A stretch of 64,000 nt of DNA from Corbicula japonica (lineage: Eukaryota; Mollusca; Bivalvia; Venerida; Cyrenidae), in contig JAZAYU010000052.1 of NCBI GenBank assembly GCA_038501625.1, positions 3,873,955 to 3,937,954 on the forward strand, given 5' to 3'. The notes beneath the pieces are model-generated. The model was not told the origin of the DNA. It made no database searches and saw only the letters and a program-made list of their open reading frames with translations. Positions 34,332-45,926 of the stretch are shown here, one piece after another (positions within the stretch are counted from its first letter, which is position 1; each line of letters opens with the position of its first letter). The position numbers were made by a program, and so were the translations under genes.

Positions 34332-37300
34332 CGGTGTGGGAGTGTAATAACACCCGTTATATATTTTCGATATATAACTAGTTATATATCGCAGCCGAAT
34401 CACTATATTCATCCGCGATATCAGCGATCAAAACTTTATGAAAATGACTTACTTTTGAAATCTGACCACTTCAGGCAAGCAATCAACTTCTATAAGGAAT
34501 TTATGCATCCCTTATATTGATAATATCCACGGAAAATATAACATTCTGACACTTGTTTACTCCGTAAGAAAGCAATAGGAAAGTCCATGATGAAATTCAA
34601 CAACAGCAACAAAGCCATTTTCATTTCGTTTAAATCGAAAACAAAATGACTCAGACGCTGACATCGTTTTCAGAACATCGTCGATGTGATCTTACAAGAT
34701 CCCCTAAACAAAATAAAAACACCAGAACCACATTTTCAATCCAAATTATGAGTTTATATCCAGCAAATTTCAATGTTGTCATATGCCGCTTTGAAAGTTT
34801 ACACAAATGACGTCATACAATAGATCGATTTATACACAGAGACACGGTTTGGCGGCCATATTGACCTACTTCTGTTTGGCGAGTAAACAAACCGTGACCT
34901 CGCTGACTGCAATATATATGCGCGTTGAGCGGCAAAGGTTTTAATAGCCAAATTTCTGTAGTTTTTAATTGGAAATAAAATGTTTTTAACAAATTATAAT
35001 CGTACATTATCTAGATAGTTCTCTTTTCTTGGAATTTTCGTTTAATTAACTTTAAATCTGGCTTATTAATTTATAATAAAACCGATCAGCTGATATATGT
35101 CAAATCAATTCTAAATGTAAACAGCACAGTATTTTACATTCCTGACGATTTGTTGTTTGTTGCAAGCCGGTCAAAGTGTGACTTTTTATTTCAATATTGC
35201 AGACAATCAAGGGGAAAGGAGCTTAGTTTTGTCTGGTTTGAAATATTAGATAATAATATTTTAACCCAGGTTTTGTATATAAGGGTGATATGAAACCTAA
35301 AATGGTTCAAATACTGATTCAAATACTAAGTTTTGGAATGGATTACCAACAGAAAGGATTTCAACTGAACTCAATATTAATTATCTAAATAGCACATATC
35401 TTTTTTGTTTGTTGTTATCTTTATTCAAAGTAGAATGAATTATTTAGTGAAGTACAGACTTCATGTTTAACATCCTCAAATCTGGGTTAGAATATTCTAA
35501 TATTCTAACCCAGCTCAAATCTAGTAGCTCTGGTGTAATCATTACTTTGGAGGCTGTCACTGTCTTCTTAAATGCTGGGGTCTTCTGATTTTAAGTATCC
35601 ATTATAAGAAGATTTTCAATTTCATGTGACCAGTCTGGGGTTCATGCAAAATTGATTTATGCAGGTGGATCTTAACACTTATAATTAAAATGATATTAAG
35701 AATATAAACTTGAATGTTGGGATATAACTCTTCTCATCAAAGCTATAGTATATAAATGCTTGAAAATAACCACAAAAATAGATGTTTCACTTGATTTAGA
35801 CATAGGTTTTTAAGTAATAACTTGTATCTTATGGTATAATAGATTGTAGCTATTAGTATAAAAAGATAACTTTATTTGTGTTTGGACTTTTAGTCCAATA
35901 CCAGGACTATGCAAATTATCTTGGGCAAATTTGAAATCTTGATAGTTTTAGTCAAGGGGTTTACCATGACACAACATTACTAGTAAACATGTTAACCACC
36001 TATTACTCTAATGATGACTAAATATGCTTAATACTTGACACTTCCCCTATCAGACTTTGAAGAATTATTGTTCTGCTAATAATATAAAACATGCTGAAAG
36101 AAATCTCCTGAATGTAATTTGTCAATATCAATTAGATAAATATAATCATGTAACAACAAAGTGAATTTCTCAATAATTTCTCAAGAAATAGAATGAATAA
36201 ATAGATGGAAATAAAAAACTGTAATGTGTTAATAAATATTATCATGTAGACAATTCAAATATTTGGGTTATATATTAATTATGTGATAGTAGCAAAAGCT
36301 AATAGAACAATATCACATCAATTTACAACAATATAAGTTTATTTAATAGTATTTCATAAGCTAAACCTTATATGCAGCTAATATGAATAATTCCACACCA
36401 TGAAAAACATAATAGCATAATTTTAGCAGGTAATCTTATGTGAACAGTCACTGTTAAAAAATTCATTTTAATGATTGGTGCTTATGTCACCTTGTAACTT
36501 CACTTTGTTTGTATTTACTACAGCTTTTATATATACCAAAATAACAGAATGAAAATTTCATTCAAGGTAAGAAAAACTAAGTTGAATATAATTCAGTGGT
36601 AATTTTATCCACAAAAGGTTTTGATGTATAATTAATGCAACCAACAGATAACTTGCAAAATTTAAAATTATGTAAGTTTTGAAAAAGTCTACAATTTGAA
36701 GCAAGTGCTGCAATGTTTCCTGAAAAGGGTCAGAATTAAAACACTGCATTATATTTGAATCTCTTTCTGTGGCTTATTTTGACACATTATATTTTGATTT
36801 AACTAAATTGGACTGGTGTCAGTTTTCCAAATCGAGATCCTATCATCTGGAGCAAATGTTTCAACAGTCCTTACTTTATTGATTTCAAAGTGCAACTAAA
36901 TTCAATGATAATTGATTTTTTTATTTTTATATATGATTGTTAATTAAATCCCTTTCAAAGTACTCATATCCCAAAAGGCTATGGCTTGAAAGTACTGGGT
37001 GCTCTTTTTCAGGCCATAGTTACATATATTGGATTGTAAAACTAACAATCTGCATTTATTAAGTATGTAAAGATCATTGTTTATGGCAAAAGATGAGAGA
37101 GAACATTGAAGATAAGGTCTTTTGGGTTCCTCATGACTAATAGTTTGATTTCTCCTTTGGTTGTGGATTATTTTCATGTTGGAATGTTTAGTGTAAACAG
37201 TAAGGCCAGAGAATAATGACAAGTTCAGAGGTTTGATAAAGAAGGTCTTTCAGAAATCAAACAATTTTTTTTTTCAAATAATACCTGTAAAATAAAAAGG

Positions 37301-37426
37301 AATGTTCTGCTAGGCATACTGTGTATCTAATCAGCTTATGTAGGTCTATACATAATCTAAATGGATTGATAGTGTATAGTTTGCCCATAAATTTAGGTAG
37401 TTCCTGTTGTTATGTTTTTAATACAG
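34332..37426. other. Non-coding stretch, no supported gene
   Basis: AT-rich. Open frames are short and without domains. A 30-nt palindrome with 13-bp arms (TGGGTTAGAATAT) lies at 35483-35512. GTTATATAT/ATATATAAC inverted words occur near 34365. Possible upstream exons of the candidate terminal exon at 37427 could lie here, but I could not identify any with matching signals. Confidence 0.4.
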
Positions 37427-37503
37427 CCACCACTGCTGATGAAGTTGAAAATATAAAAAAACCAGATGTTTTGGCACAATTTTATCATAAGATTATGCAC
37501 TGA
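37427..37503 (+). CDS. Candidate terminal exon of an unidentified gene
   Basis: A good acceptor (TATGTTTTTAATACAG, ending at 37426) is followed by an open stretch reading TTADEVENIKKPDVLAQFY and ending HKIMH with a TGA at 37501. An AATAAA lies at 37551-37556. The peptide composition looks protein-like rather than random, but the gene is not recognised and no upstream exon was found. It could equally be a chance open stretch. Confidence 0.3.
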
Positions 37504-38720
37504 TAATGAATATCCGAATTATCCGAATATATGCCCACCTGGAACTTATCAATAAAATTCTCTCCAAAAAAGCCATTGTTGAATGGTAAAAATGCGCAGA
37601 ATGCAATATCAGGTTATGGGACAACTCTTCCCTAGCGAGATTTAAAAAGATTATTGTAATTAGTCACATAATTTGCAATGCAATTTTCATATACGGAAAA
37701 GCGAAAAATCTTTGTTTACTCGCAACCTCGCTTTGAAGTGACCTTCACCTTCGGCGGCAGTAAACGGTTATTCTGATATATCGCAAACCAAAGAATCACA
37801 GCCGACACGACAAGTCCACTTGCTCCCTACTAGCACATATCTGAAACAGAAAGGGCACATAACTGACATCACAATGACATTCAGTTTATGAAAACAAAGC
37901 AAAATTATATTCAAAACATATCAGTTGATTTTTAAGCACCATTAACTTTCAAATTCTGGTCGCAAAAACTGGTCGGCCGACGAGGCAAAATTTCAAACAT
38001 TCATCAGTTCACAGCTTTCTTATTGCCAACAACCAAAATAAATGCTTGCCACTCACACATGGTAAAATCCCTACTGATTCATTAAATCATACTCAAAATA
38101 TACCATAACCACCTAGATTTTGCACTACTCACACTTGTTTGTATGCCCCTTGAGAATTGCAAGTTAAACTGAAGGCAGAGCCAGAAATGTATTAGTTTCG
38201 CATTTCCAAGCACCTGCCTCACACTGAAAGTGTCAAGGTCAAAAAGAGCAGTCAGGCAATTTTTGGGGATCCTAGCTACAGATGTGAAACTGCAAATATA
38301 GCATCTAAAAATATTTTAAAGTGCCATGAAGCTTTCAGTTTGCCCACTTACCTCTTATCTTCAAATTTGACCGGGGCCAATTCGCATCTACGGCTACAAA
38401 CTCTTTACTGCATCCTTCTCTATATGACAGTTGAAACCGTGTCTCCGTGTATTTAATAAAACACAATTTCAGAAGCCTATAACTGGTAGATTCTTTTAAT
38501 ATCTAGACTCTAGCGCAGTTAATTTTATTTTTTATATTTACTTATTTTGGAAAATGGGTAAACGGTAGGATAAATTCTTTGGGGACTAGCTTATGTATCA
38601 CCCGAAACGATCGAATTACACACGTTTTGATTTCGCTCTACTAGGCGATAGAAAGGGACAACTCATGGATTTTGCTTGTTTTTTCAGGGTATGTGATAAA
38701 TAGAATACATCCTTCGTGTT

Positions 38721-38830
38721 CATTTTATACTGAAATTATTAAACTCGTTATCTAATTCGGTATAAAACTCGACAAAAGCCTCGTTTTATATCGATTTAGA
38801 TGACTCGTTTAATAATTTCAGTATAAAATG
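38721..38830. mobile_element. Foldback element, 110 bp
   Basis: Outer arms are perfect over 24 bp (CATTTTATACTGAAATTATT and the following AAAC, with their reverse complement at 38807-38830). Inside, CGTTATCTAA...GTATAAAACTCG pairs imperfectly with CGTTTTATATCGATTTAGATGA. This is a likely non-autonomous hairpin element. Confidence 0.7.
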
Positions 38831-38995
38831 ATCACTTATGTTGAATCCTCTATATGTTTTGTGGAAATTTTAGCTACTAATGATCAAATTACCTAGGAAA
38901 AGCACCCAAAATAAAATAATAAAAAAAGGCCATTAACATTAAAACTCTGAAATGGCTTTAGTAAAACTAAAACTGATAAGGGTGAATGCTTTGAA

Positions 38996-39069
38996 TCAAA
39001 TCTCAAGCATCTGATTGGCTGAAATGGCGACTGGTCGCCATTTCAGCCAATCAGATGCTTGAGATTTGA
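38996..39069. mobile_element. Hairpin family core, perfect palindrome
   Basis: Arms of 36 bp are perfect around a two-base centre (TG). The left arm contains AAGCATCTGATTGGCTGAAA and ends in TGGCGAC. Only the core of the longer family (see 40122, 56629 and 63257) is present. Confidence 0.9.
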
Positions 39070-39359
39070 GAATCACGATGTGAATGAAAGCAGCCTCATG
39101 TTGAATTTTTATTTAATCAACAGAGCCCAAAGTTCTGTCCAGCACTATTATCATATGTAGTTAATGACTCATAAAAGTATCTAGATTTATTTATTAGTTT
39201 CAGATTCTTTCTTAAATCTCAACCCACCATCCCCTGCTTCAGTAAATTTCTTTAAAATTAGTCAATAATCTATTTCAACAGGCTGTTAAATTTTTGATTT
39301 ATTATATATATTTTAACTGTAAAAGATTCGTTTTAACTTAACCCTTTACTATGTGGGCA

Positions 39360-39717
39360 AATTTTTCCGGTCCGTACCGTATACCGTTCCGTACTCCGTA
39401 ACTCAGCTGCTGGAGAAGTTACTGCAGCAAATCGATGAACACCGTCACTGATAACGGCCGGACGGACTGTGTTAGACCGTATATGTCACAAAACGTATAT
39501 GTCACACGTGTGATATATTCGGTCGAATACTTGACAACTCGTGATATATTCGGTCGAAAACGTTACGTGACTTATTCGGTTGGAATTAGTTTTTCCACGC
39601 TCATCAAAACGTATTTGTCACTTATAAAAAATGTGTCAAAAAATGAAAACGGTGTTTATAATTAGAAGTCCAATTATCTAAAATATTAAAGAACATCAAC
39701 CTAGTGCTGGAATTGAT

Positions 39718-39748
<31 letters not shown>

Positions 39749-39850
39749 CCATGCAACATCGCGACAACACGATGCGACAACAGTATCGCGTTGACATGTT
39801 CGATACTGTGACACAATACTGTTGTCGCAATGTCGCATGTCTTAAATAGG
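39360..39850. repeat. Short repeats: CCGT-rich words, CGTATATGTCAC pair and (ATC)n
   Basis: 39366-39405 has repeated CCGTA/CCGTTCCGT words. CGTATATGTCACA occurs near 39478 and 39496. An (ATC) run of about ten units lies at 39716-39750, and GCGACAACA/TGTTGTCGC inverted words flank it (39775-39825). The minus-strand frame of Met or Asp runs over the ATC repeat is not a gene. Confidence 0.7.
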
Positions 39851-40121
39851 AGTGCTGTTGATGTTGTTGTTGTTGTGTAACTATCCGTTCTTTTCTTGTG
39901 AATGCACAGGATTGTGATCCGAATAAAAATAGATACCTCCCTTTCAATTTTAAAGTTTCCTGGGAACTGGTTGCGTATTTGCTGAATTTCTTACGATGGA
40001 ATATCTTGCAACAACGGTTCTTGTGCACAGAAATTATGTATTGGAACTGTAGATAAGCAGGGACAAGTCTGAGTTATACCAGAGCACCATGATAACAAAA
40101 TCAATGTTACATTTACTGGTT

Positions 40122-40268
40122 CAAAGATTATAAAACTAAGAATGGAAACCAGTCTCAAATCTCAAGTTTCTGATTAGCTGAAATGGCGAATGGGGGGTTC
40201 ATTTCAGCCAATCAGATGGTTGAGATTTGAGACTGGTTTCAAATCTCAGTTTTATAAGCTTCAGCCCA
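40122..40268. mobile_element. Short hairpin element
   Basis: About 147 bp. Left arm from AAAGATTATAAAACTAAGAA through CAGTCTCAAATCTCAAG to GAAATGGCGA; the right arm is the inverse, ending TCTCAGTTTTATAAGCTTCAG. Same family as 38996, 56629 and 63257 and the outer parts of the DIRS-like arms. Confidence 0.85.
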
Positions 40269-40789
40269 GATCTCGAAGTATCACTTTAACTGAGTGCGGA
40301 CTGTAGATGGTGCGAGCATCAGAATGATAATTGTGATGGCAAGTTCAAATTTTAAGGCACTGTTGTTTAGACACAGCAACAAATTAAACACAGTTTCAAA
40401 TTTAAGGAACACTGTCCACTGTGGCAAACTTGGCATTTCTTTTTCGCGCGTCTGAATAAAATTTAATACACCATATAAGTATTATGCGGCTTAGATATAA
40501 TCATCGAAGACAGAAACTAACAAGGGTGGTCATGCAGAAAATCTGAACATCAACATTTAAACCAACCTAATAAGGGACATAACTGTTACAAAACAGAGTC
40601 AAAAGATATGAAACTCGTCCTTGTGGTTACTTTTATGTTAAATAATAAGACAAAGTTACAAAGATGCATCTGGATCAGTTTCTGAAAAATTTTAAAATAC
40701 ATAAACATGAATAAAACATAACCAGTGAACCAGGAAACTACGACTTGAGCTCATCAAGAAACACAATTTTAATAATAATTACATGAACT

Positions 40790-41150
40790 ATTTTAAGGAC
40801 CGTCTACAGTCGTCTTAACACTGTGATCGGTCGAAAAAAATAAAAAATATCAAATTCTTCCAAACGGCAAAATGCAGTTAAATAAAACTTTGCAAAAATA
40901 AGTTTTATAAAAGTATATTTAATTAATTGCGTTCGTTATGGAACAGTAAAGAAAAGAAGGTAGACCTAAAAATTTCCATGAAATGTTATTTACAGCCAAG
41001 CCTAAAAACAAACATTTAAAATGTCTTCATGGGTATTATGATACTGACTACAATACCCTGTGTCTTCTTACAGTTCTTTCAATTATGAAGAGAGAAATCA
41101 ACGTCTGTTACCCACTTACGCGACCAGGACATTCAAGGTGAAAACATTAT
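40790..41150. mobile_element. Partial copy of the TTAA-flanked MITE family
   Basis: Resembles the left half of 42051-42750: ACGGCAAAATGCAGTTAAAT, AAACTTTGCAAAAAT, ACAGTAAAGAAAA, CTAAAAATTTCC and GGGTATTATGATACTGAC all occur in the same order. The terminal inverted repeat is not recognisable, so this is an old partial copy. Confidence 0.6.
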
Positions 41151-42046
41151 TTTAATTACCATTGTTTACAAATGAAAGACAAAAGGAAAATTTGATAACT
41201 AAAAACTAAATGTAAGAATCAATATATATAGTATATACATGTATATCAAAACAATTCATTTTTGTGGTGATGGACATGACACGTCATACACATAATTAAT
41301 TAAGCTCTATTAAGATAGGCTAGCAACCGAAAAGTAACATTAACATAATTTGATATACGTAAAGCATATATAAAGCCGATTTCAAAGTTATGATAAAATA
41401 TGCTACCTTGCCGAAACGAAACGCAAGATAAGTATTTTATCAACAACAACAACAATAAAATTCTTTCATATATATATGTTTGCGATGTATTGCGGACAAA
41501 GCAGAATCTTGTCGAAATGAACACAAGATAAAACTTTTACCACAAATACAGCAAGGTACATTTTATATTTCCTTCAAACATCTGTACTAATTATAAGATA
41601 AGTTAAAGCATAATAGAACGAATACGAAAGACATCTCTTAACATGTAGCGGGATATGCAAATATATATAACTGTGCTTGTAACAATCAGATTTAATTTAA
41701 AAGCCGTTCACTTCTGTCGATTTGAAACATTAATATTTAACACATAGAATGAATGAACCTAATTATCATTTTAAAGCAATTTACCCTTGTAATATCGTCA
41801 AGCTCATAGCTTATTAAACCGGAAATTATTTCTATGAGCTGGTTGCGAGGACTAAGATTACATAGCTTCTCATATAATTCATCACCTACGTATTTGTGCA
41901 AATTTTTACACATATTTTGACGAAGACTGTCGTTTTTTTATAAATTCACCTCAGTAGGAAAAAACTGTCACGCGTTGGTCTTAAAATGGGCTGTGTTATG
42001 GTAACCTTATATGGTCGGTCGTAACAAATTTAACTGCCCTATACTT
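41151..42046. other. Intergenic stretch, no supported feature
   Basis: AT-rich sequence with short frames only. I see no domain, array or strong inverted repeat here. Confidence 0.5.
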
Positions 42047-42050
42047 TTAA

Positions 42051-42750
42051 GGGCTTACCACACTCCTCCCAATCTTGTTCATCGATAAAAAGAAAATTAT
42101 CAAAATCTCAATAACGGCAAAATGCCGTTAAATGAAACTTTGCACAAATGTATGTTATTAATGTATCTTTATTTTGCAGATGATAAGACACGTTAAAACA
42201 GTAAAGAAAAACTAGCGAGATCTAAAAATTCCCTCAACTTCTATTTACATAAATTCACAAAAACTAAACAACACAAAACATCATTTTAAGTGCCCACATG
42301 AGTAATATGATACTGAAAACAATTTATTGTGTCCTCGTGACTTACATATGTAAACTTTACTAGATATTAGTAAAAGTGTGTTTCACCATCAATTTTCTGG
42401 TCGCTTCCTGGTCCCGTAAACGGATGACAATTACTGATTTCTCTTTTAGTAGTCGAAAGATTTTTACAAAGTACACAACATTTTCTTGTCAGTAACATTG
42501 CACTCAAGTGGGCATTTAAAATTATTTTTTGTATTGCTTAGTTTTTGTGAATTTATGTAAATAGAAGTTGAGGGAATTTTAAGGTTTAGCTTGTTTTCTT
42601 AACTATTCTAAAGTGTCTTACTGTATGCAAAATCAAGATACATTAGTAACATTCATTTGTGCAAAGTTTCTTTGAACGGCATTTTGCCATTAGTGAGATT
42701 TTTTAAATGTTCTTTTTATTGATTGGGATTGGGAGGAGTGTCGTAAGCCC
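42051..42750. mobile_element. 700-bp MITE with TTAA flanks (full copy)
   Basis: Terminal inverted repeats GGGCTTACCACACTCCTCCC and the near-complement ending GTGTCGTAAGCCC are each bordered by TTAA (42047-42050 and 42751-42754). Most of the element is a long imperfect inverted repeat: ACGGCAAAATGCCGTTAAAT near 42112 pairs with ACGGCATTTTGCCATTAG near 42676, and GAAGTTGAGGGAATTTTA near 42562 pairs with the inverse near 42228. The TTAA target preference is typical of piggyBac-like elements; that assignment is an inference. No transposase frame. Confidence 0.85.
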
Positions 42751-43261
42751 TTAAATTAAAACAATTTAAGAGAAGGGAGACTACTAATGTTGATTTCAGG
42801 TATAATCTGCTTAAATGCATTAACTCCTATACGAAACAAGATTTGGTTAGAATGGGATTGAGAACGAATCTCTGAAAGCTGAACTAGATAAAATAAAGCA
42901 TTTTAACAATGCCAAATATCGGAGAGCTTGATGTTGCGTTACCGACTGTCTTTTTTAAACCATATGAGCAACTGAAGGTACCACCAAGTTCCCGTTTGCA
43001 CATAAACACATCAACACAATACGCTAATAAAATTGTCAAGCGAAATAGATATGTATAAATAAAGAGTCAAATTTGATTATGTTGTTTCCGTAGATCATTA
43101 CAGTGATATTGTTAAAGATACCATGCACAACCTTTTCTGACAAAGTTATGTCATTTCGTTAATAAAGTTATCGTTTGTCGAAATTATTGATCTTTAGTTA
43201 AGTTTAAGCTTCTTTTTTTAAATCGATTGTAAAACAAATTAATAATTTATATTAATCACGC

Positions 43262-43402
43262 TCGATGACTTCTAACCGGATTGAAAGCAGCACTTATGCC
43301 GATCGTGGAAAATTGCGAAAGAATCTGATCCCTGGTTGGATTCGAAACCTGATCTCCGAATCTGGATATCGACGCTCTAACCCTAGACCACTGTTCCTCC
43401 AC
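43262..43402 (-). mobile_element. tRNA-derived SINE
   Basis: Read on the minus strand, it has a tRNA-like head starting about 43402: A-box-like TGGTCTAGGGTTAGAGCG and a strong B box GGTTTCGAATCC (43349-43338), spaced as in a Pol III internal promoter. Downstream is a non-tRNA body toward 43262. It lies just past the stop codon of the C1q gene in the same orientation and may be in its 3' UTR. The small frame across it (ending near 43256) is not a gene. It does not fold convincingly enough for a real tRNA call. Confidence 0.75.
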
Positions 43403-43468
43403 TTGATTTAATATGGGTATTGATACTACTACAAGAAGAGGTTCCTTCACATAAATACATTTAATTTA

Positions 43469-43884
43469 TCAATCTGGATGTAGTAGAACTCCCGTAAAAC
43501 TGGACCAATCCTCCATCGATGAAGATGGTTCCGTGCACCCATATAAATAAATGTTGTCTCCTTTTGTCAGATTCGTCACTATTGTTGAGGAAACAGCCGC
43601 GTGTCCGTTATCACTGCATTTATCATCAGGATCGATGTATATGTTTGCCAGTTGAATAAAGGAATTAGGCAAAAGTGATGACTTGTACAACAGACAATAT
43701 ACCCGATCAACATCTCGTTTCTTTACGAGATTCACGGAGAAGAGATATGTTCCGGATAAAGAACATGTGAACGTTCCTGTAGAAACATCGTAGTCGCCGC
43801 CTTGTTGATAGATAACTCTAGTAAAATTTATTCTGTCATTCATGATGGCGCTTGGACCAGAAACGGAAAAGGCAGACGCCATTG
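43469..43884 (-). CDS. Exon 3: C1q domain
   Basis: The acceptor CCTATATTTTTCAG|CA supplies phase 1. The exon encodes a complete C1q domain: SAFSVSGP at the start, the YDVSTGTFTC...GTYLFSVNL core, the VTNLTKGDNIYLYGC strand, and the closing SSFTGVLLHPD. A small insert with Cys (DDKCSDNGH) lies between strands. The internal Met at 43882 is the codon after the junction, not a start. Confidence 0.92.
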
Positions 43885-45926
43885 CTGAAAAATATAGGCA
43901 AACATTTCACTACTATTCAGGTTTGTTTTGTTTTGGATTTTTGTTGTTTTTTTTTTCTCAAAGTTATAGAATTATAAGCCTGTCTGAATTAATAACATCA
44001 TCGGAACTTTTTATGAAGTTTTTTTACTTATGTGTAAATTCTTCCTAAGGTAAGTTATTATACTCAACAAAATTAATAAAGGGTCGACCTTAAAATTATA
44101 TACTCACTGCCAATGAAAACGCAACACTTTATATTCTTGAAATTTTTTTTGATGTGTGTAAAAGTGTAATAAATTGGCGATGGTAGATGTGTTTTAAAAT
44201 CAATAAGTAACCAATCGATATAATAATGGTCCGCTGATTTTTTAAACTTTCTCTCCTATAGTAACCCAGTAGTAACGCAGGAATTTTTAGTTTTGGCATG
44301 AAGACATGCACGAATAACATGAAAACAAGTCCATTTGTTAACGGTTTCACAATCCCATTTTCAGTTTTCAAGTCTTACTCTGTACAAATGTGATAATGTC
44401 AAGGCTTTCAGACAACCTGCAACATGAGGTTTTGGTCATGATCTGACGAGGGCTGTCTCGACGTGAAATCGCTCGTCGGATGCATTGTTCACCGTCGATA
44501 TATACTCCTTGGTTCAACGACATCTTAGTGATTTTAAAACTCATATACCCTTGCCATTTATTAAACTCTTACACCCATCAAAAATATTCCGAAATAAAGT
44601 GTTGCGTTTTCATTGGGAGTCAGTATATATTCCTCAAATGTACATGTGTAAAGTAACGAGTGTTTAAATTAAATCTTGAATCACTTAATATACTTAAGTT
44701 TAAGTTAAATTTGTGATTAAAGTACTTGTAAACTGAGATAATATTCTTGTGAGTGTTTTGGTCTACAACTTTCGTTGTGCAATAAAGATTTTGTGAGACT
44801 TTTAATTATTTTGTTGCGTGTAATAATTCTCTATATGACTAATAAAAAACTGAAATATTAAAAAATGTGTCACTGAAGAAAACTTATTTAACAATACACC
44901 CTGTGCAAGACCTTACATTAGTAAACCTCAATCATTCTTAGTGAATTGGATTTTTATACCCGTTTTAAAAATTAATTCGGAAAGAAAACAAAGTCATTCC
45001 ACCTACCTCTTCATTGAAATATTTCCTTAATTATAATCAAACATAAAAAGTTTTCCCAATTATAATTATAAATGTAACATACTTAACAGCCTAAATACTC
45101 CTTTAATTAAAAGATATAAAAGTTTAAGTTTATAGAAGTTGTATAGCATAGAAACAATAACAAATCAAACGTAACAATACATTGACATTTTAAAAATAAT
45201 GAAAATATTACTAACGAAGGCATCTGTTGATTTTGCATGGCTGAATCTGCAAGGAGTTGCCAGCGCAAATCTGACCGAAATCTGAGGGGTTGTTGCATGA
45301 CCTTGACCTTGACTGTACACCTTCTCCACATGTGTGACTGCAAGAATCCCAGCTACTCCAGGATGTCCAGCCAACTTTCAAGACGAATTACATGTTTATA
45401 TTGACTACAACAAAAATCTTTACAAGTATTTTTTAACATTTGAAATTCCAGTTAGCGCATAAAATTTGAGCTTGAAGGATAAATTTTAATATTAATATAA
45501 CAAGCTTACAATTGAAATTAAAAAAACAACAACAACATCGGTCTGTATGTCACTAGTTCGTTAGGCTGTCCTAAAAGACTCAAAAAACTGTCTTTGTAAA
45601 GTCAAATTAATAAAAAAGGTGAATACATACATACCATTTCTTTTCGGTAGGCATATAAAGATAATAATGCCCAACATTGCCACATTAAGAATGGCTAAGT
45701 TCACATACGCAAAATATCTCTTAATCCACCGTTTTATTGCTGGTATAGTATAATGTTTAACATCGATCCTTGTTTCACGTCGTAACGCTTCGTAGTCATG
45801 TTTAAGGTCAATTTCCGGTGTACAATATCCTTGCGTTTCAGCTGTGTTCACATACGGTGGATTCGCTGCCTCATTCTCTTCTTTGCCTTTGGAAACTCCT
45901 TCTGAAAACTCCATAATTTCGTTCAT
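43469..45926 (-). CDS. Membrane-anchored TSP1-C1q domain protein (three exons)
   Basis: Joining 45926-45635, 45374-45216 and 43884-43469 gives 288 codons plus TGA. All four splice sites are GT/AG and both introns are phase 1, so the frame is continuous. Domains in order: a charged N-terminal cytoplasmic part (1-65), a hydrophobic segment (about 71-93) flanked by Lys/Arg, a thrombospondin type 1 repeat (about 99-148), and a C1q domain (about 150-288). No cleavable signal peptide is seen; topology is predicted type II with TSP1 and C1q outside. There is no collagen stretch. C1q domains normally trimerise and bind ligands such as microbial surfaces, and TSP1 repeats bind glycans or matrix, so an adhesion or immune recognition role is inferred. 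C1q-domain genes are greatly expanded in bivalves. Confidence 0.85.
44097..44629. mobile_element. 533-bp MITE in intron 2 of the C1q gene
   Basis: Terminal inverted repeats of about 37 bp with few mismatches: the left begins TATATACTCACTGCC and continues CAATGAAAACGCAACACTTT; the right (44591-44629) is its inverse, with TATA-rich borders. No transposase frame. TA-flanked termini are suggestive of the Tc1/mariner group, but this is not shown. Confidence 0.8.
45216..45374 (-). CDS. Exon 2: thrombospondin type 1 repeat
   Basis: The 159-nt exon is bounded by AAAG|TT and CTTC|GTTAGT and is phase 1 at both ends. Translated in the splice-compatible frame it has the TSP1 signature: GWTSWSSWDSC (tryptophan ladder, C-mannosylation type), CSHTCGEG (the O-fucosylation-type CSxTCG), an Arg-rich QSRSRSC strand, and two later Cys in PCKINRC. 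Six Cys are present in total, as expected. Other-frame readings of this stretch are shadows. Confidence 0.85.
45635..45926 (-). CDS. Exon 1: cytoplasmic tail and transmembrane segment
   Basis: Starts at the ATG at 45926 (MNEIMEFSEG) and ends with a phase 1 donor AAATG|GTATGT. It encodes a Glu-rich tail, basic KRWIKRY, and the hydrophobic run NLAILNVAMLGIIIFICL followed by PKRN. Tyr residues in the tail (for example PPYVNTAE) could be signalling or sorting sites, but that is speculative. An upstream exon cannot be excluded. Confidence 0.75.

Noticed and set aside
33288..34520. Three near-identical frames starting MLMMFLLHRVLHC
   Set aside because: They reflect the 432-bp tandem repeat; the frame crosses unit borders and the third copy changes its C-terminus where the repeat ends.
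39622..40028. Minus-strand frames with Met or Asp runs
   Set aside because: These are translations of the (ATC)n microsatellite.
43325..43402. A genuine tRNA gene on the minus strand
   Set aside because: A and B boxes are present, but I could not form good acceptor and anticodon stems, and a non-tRNA body follows. A SINE fits better.
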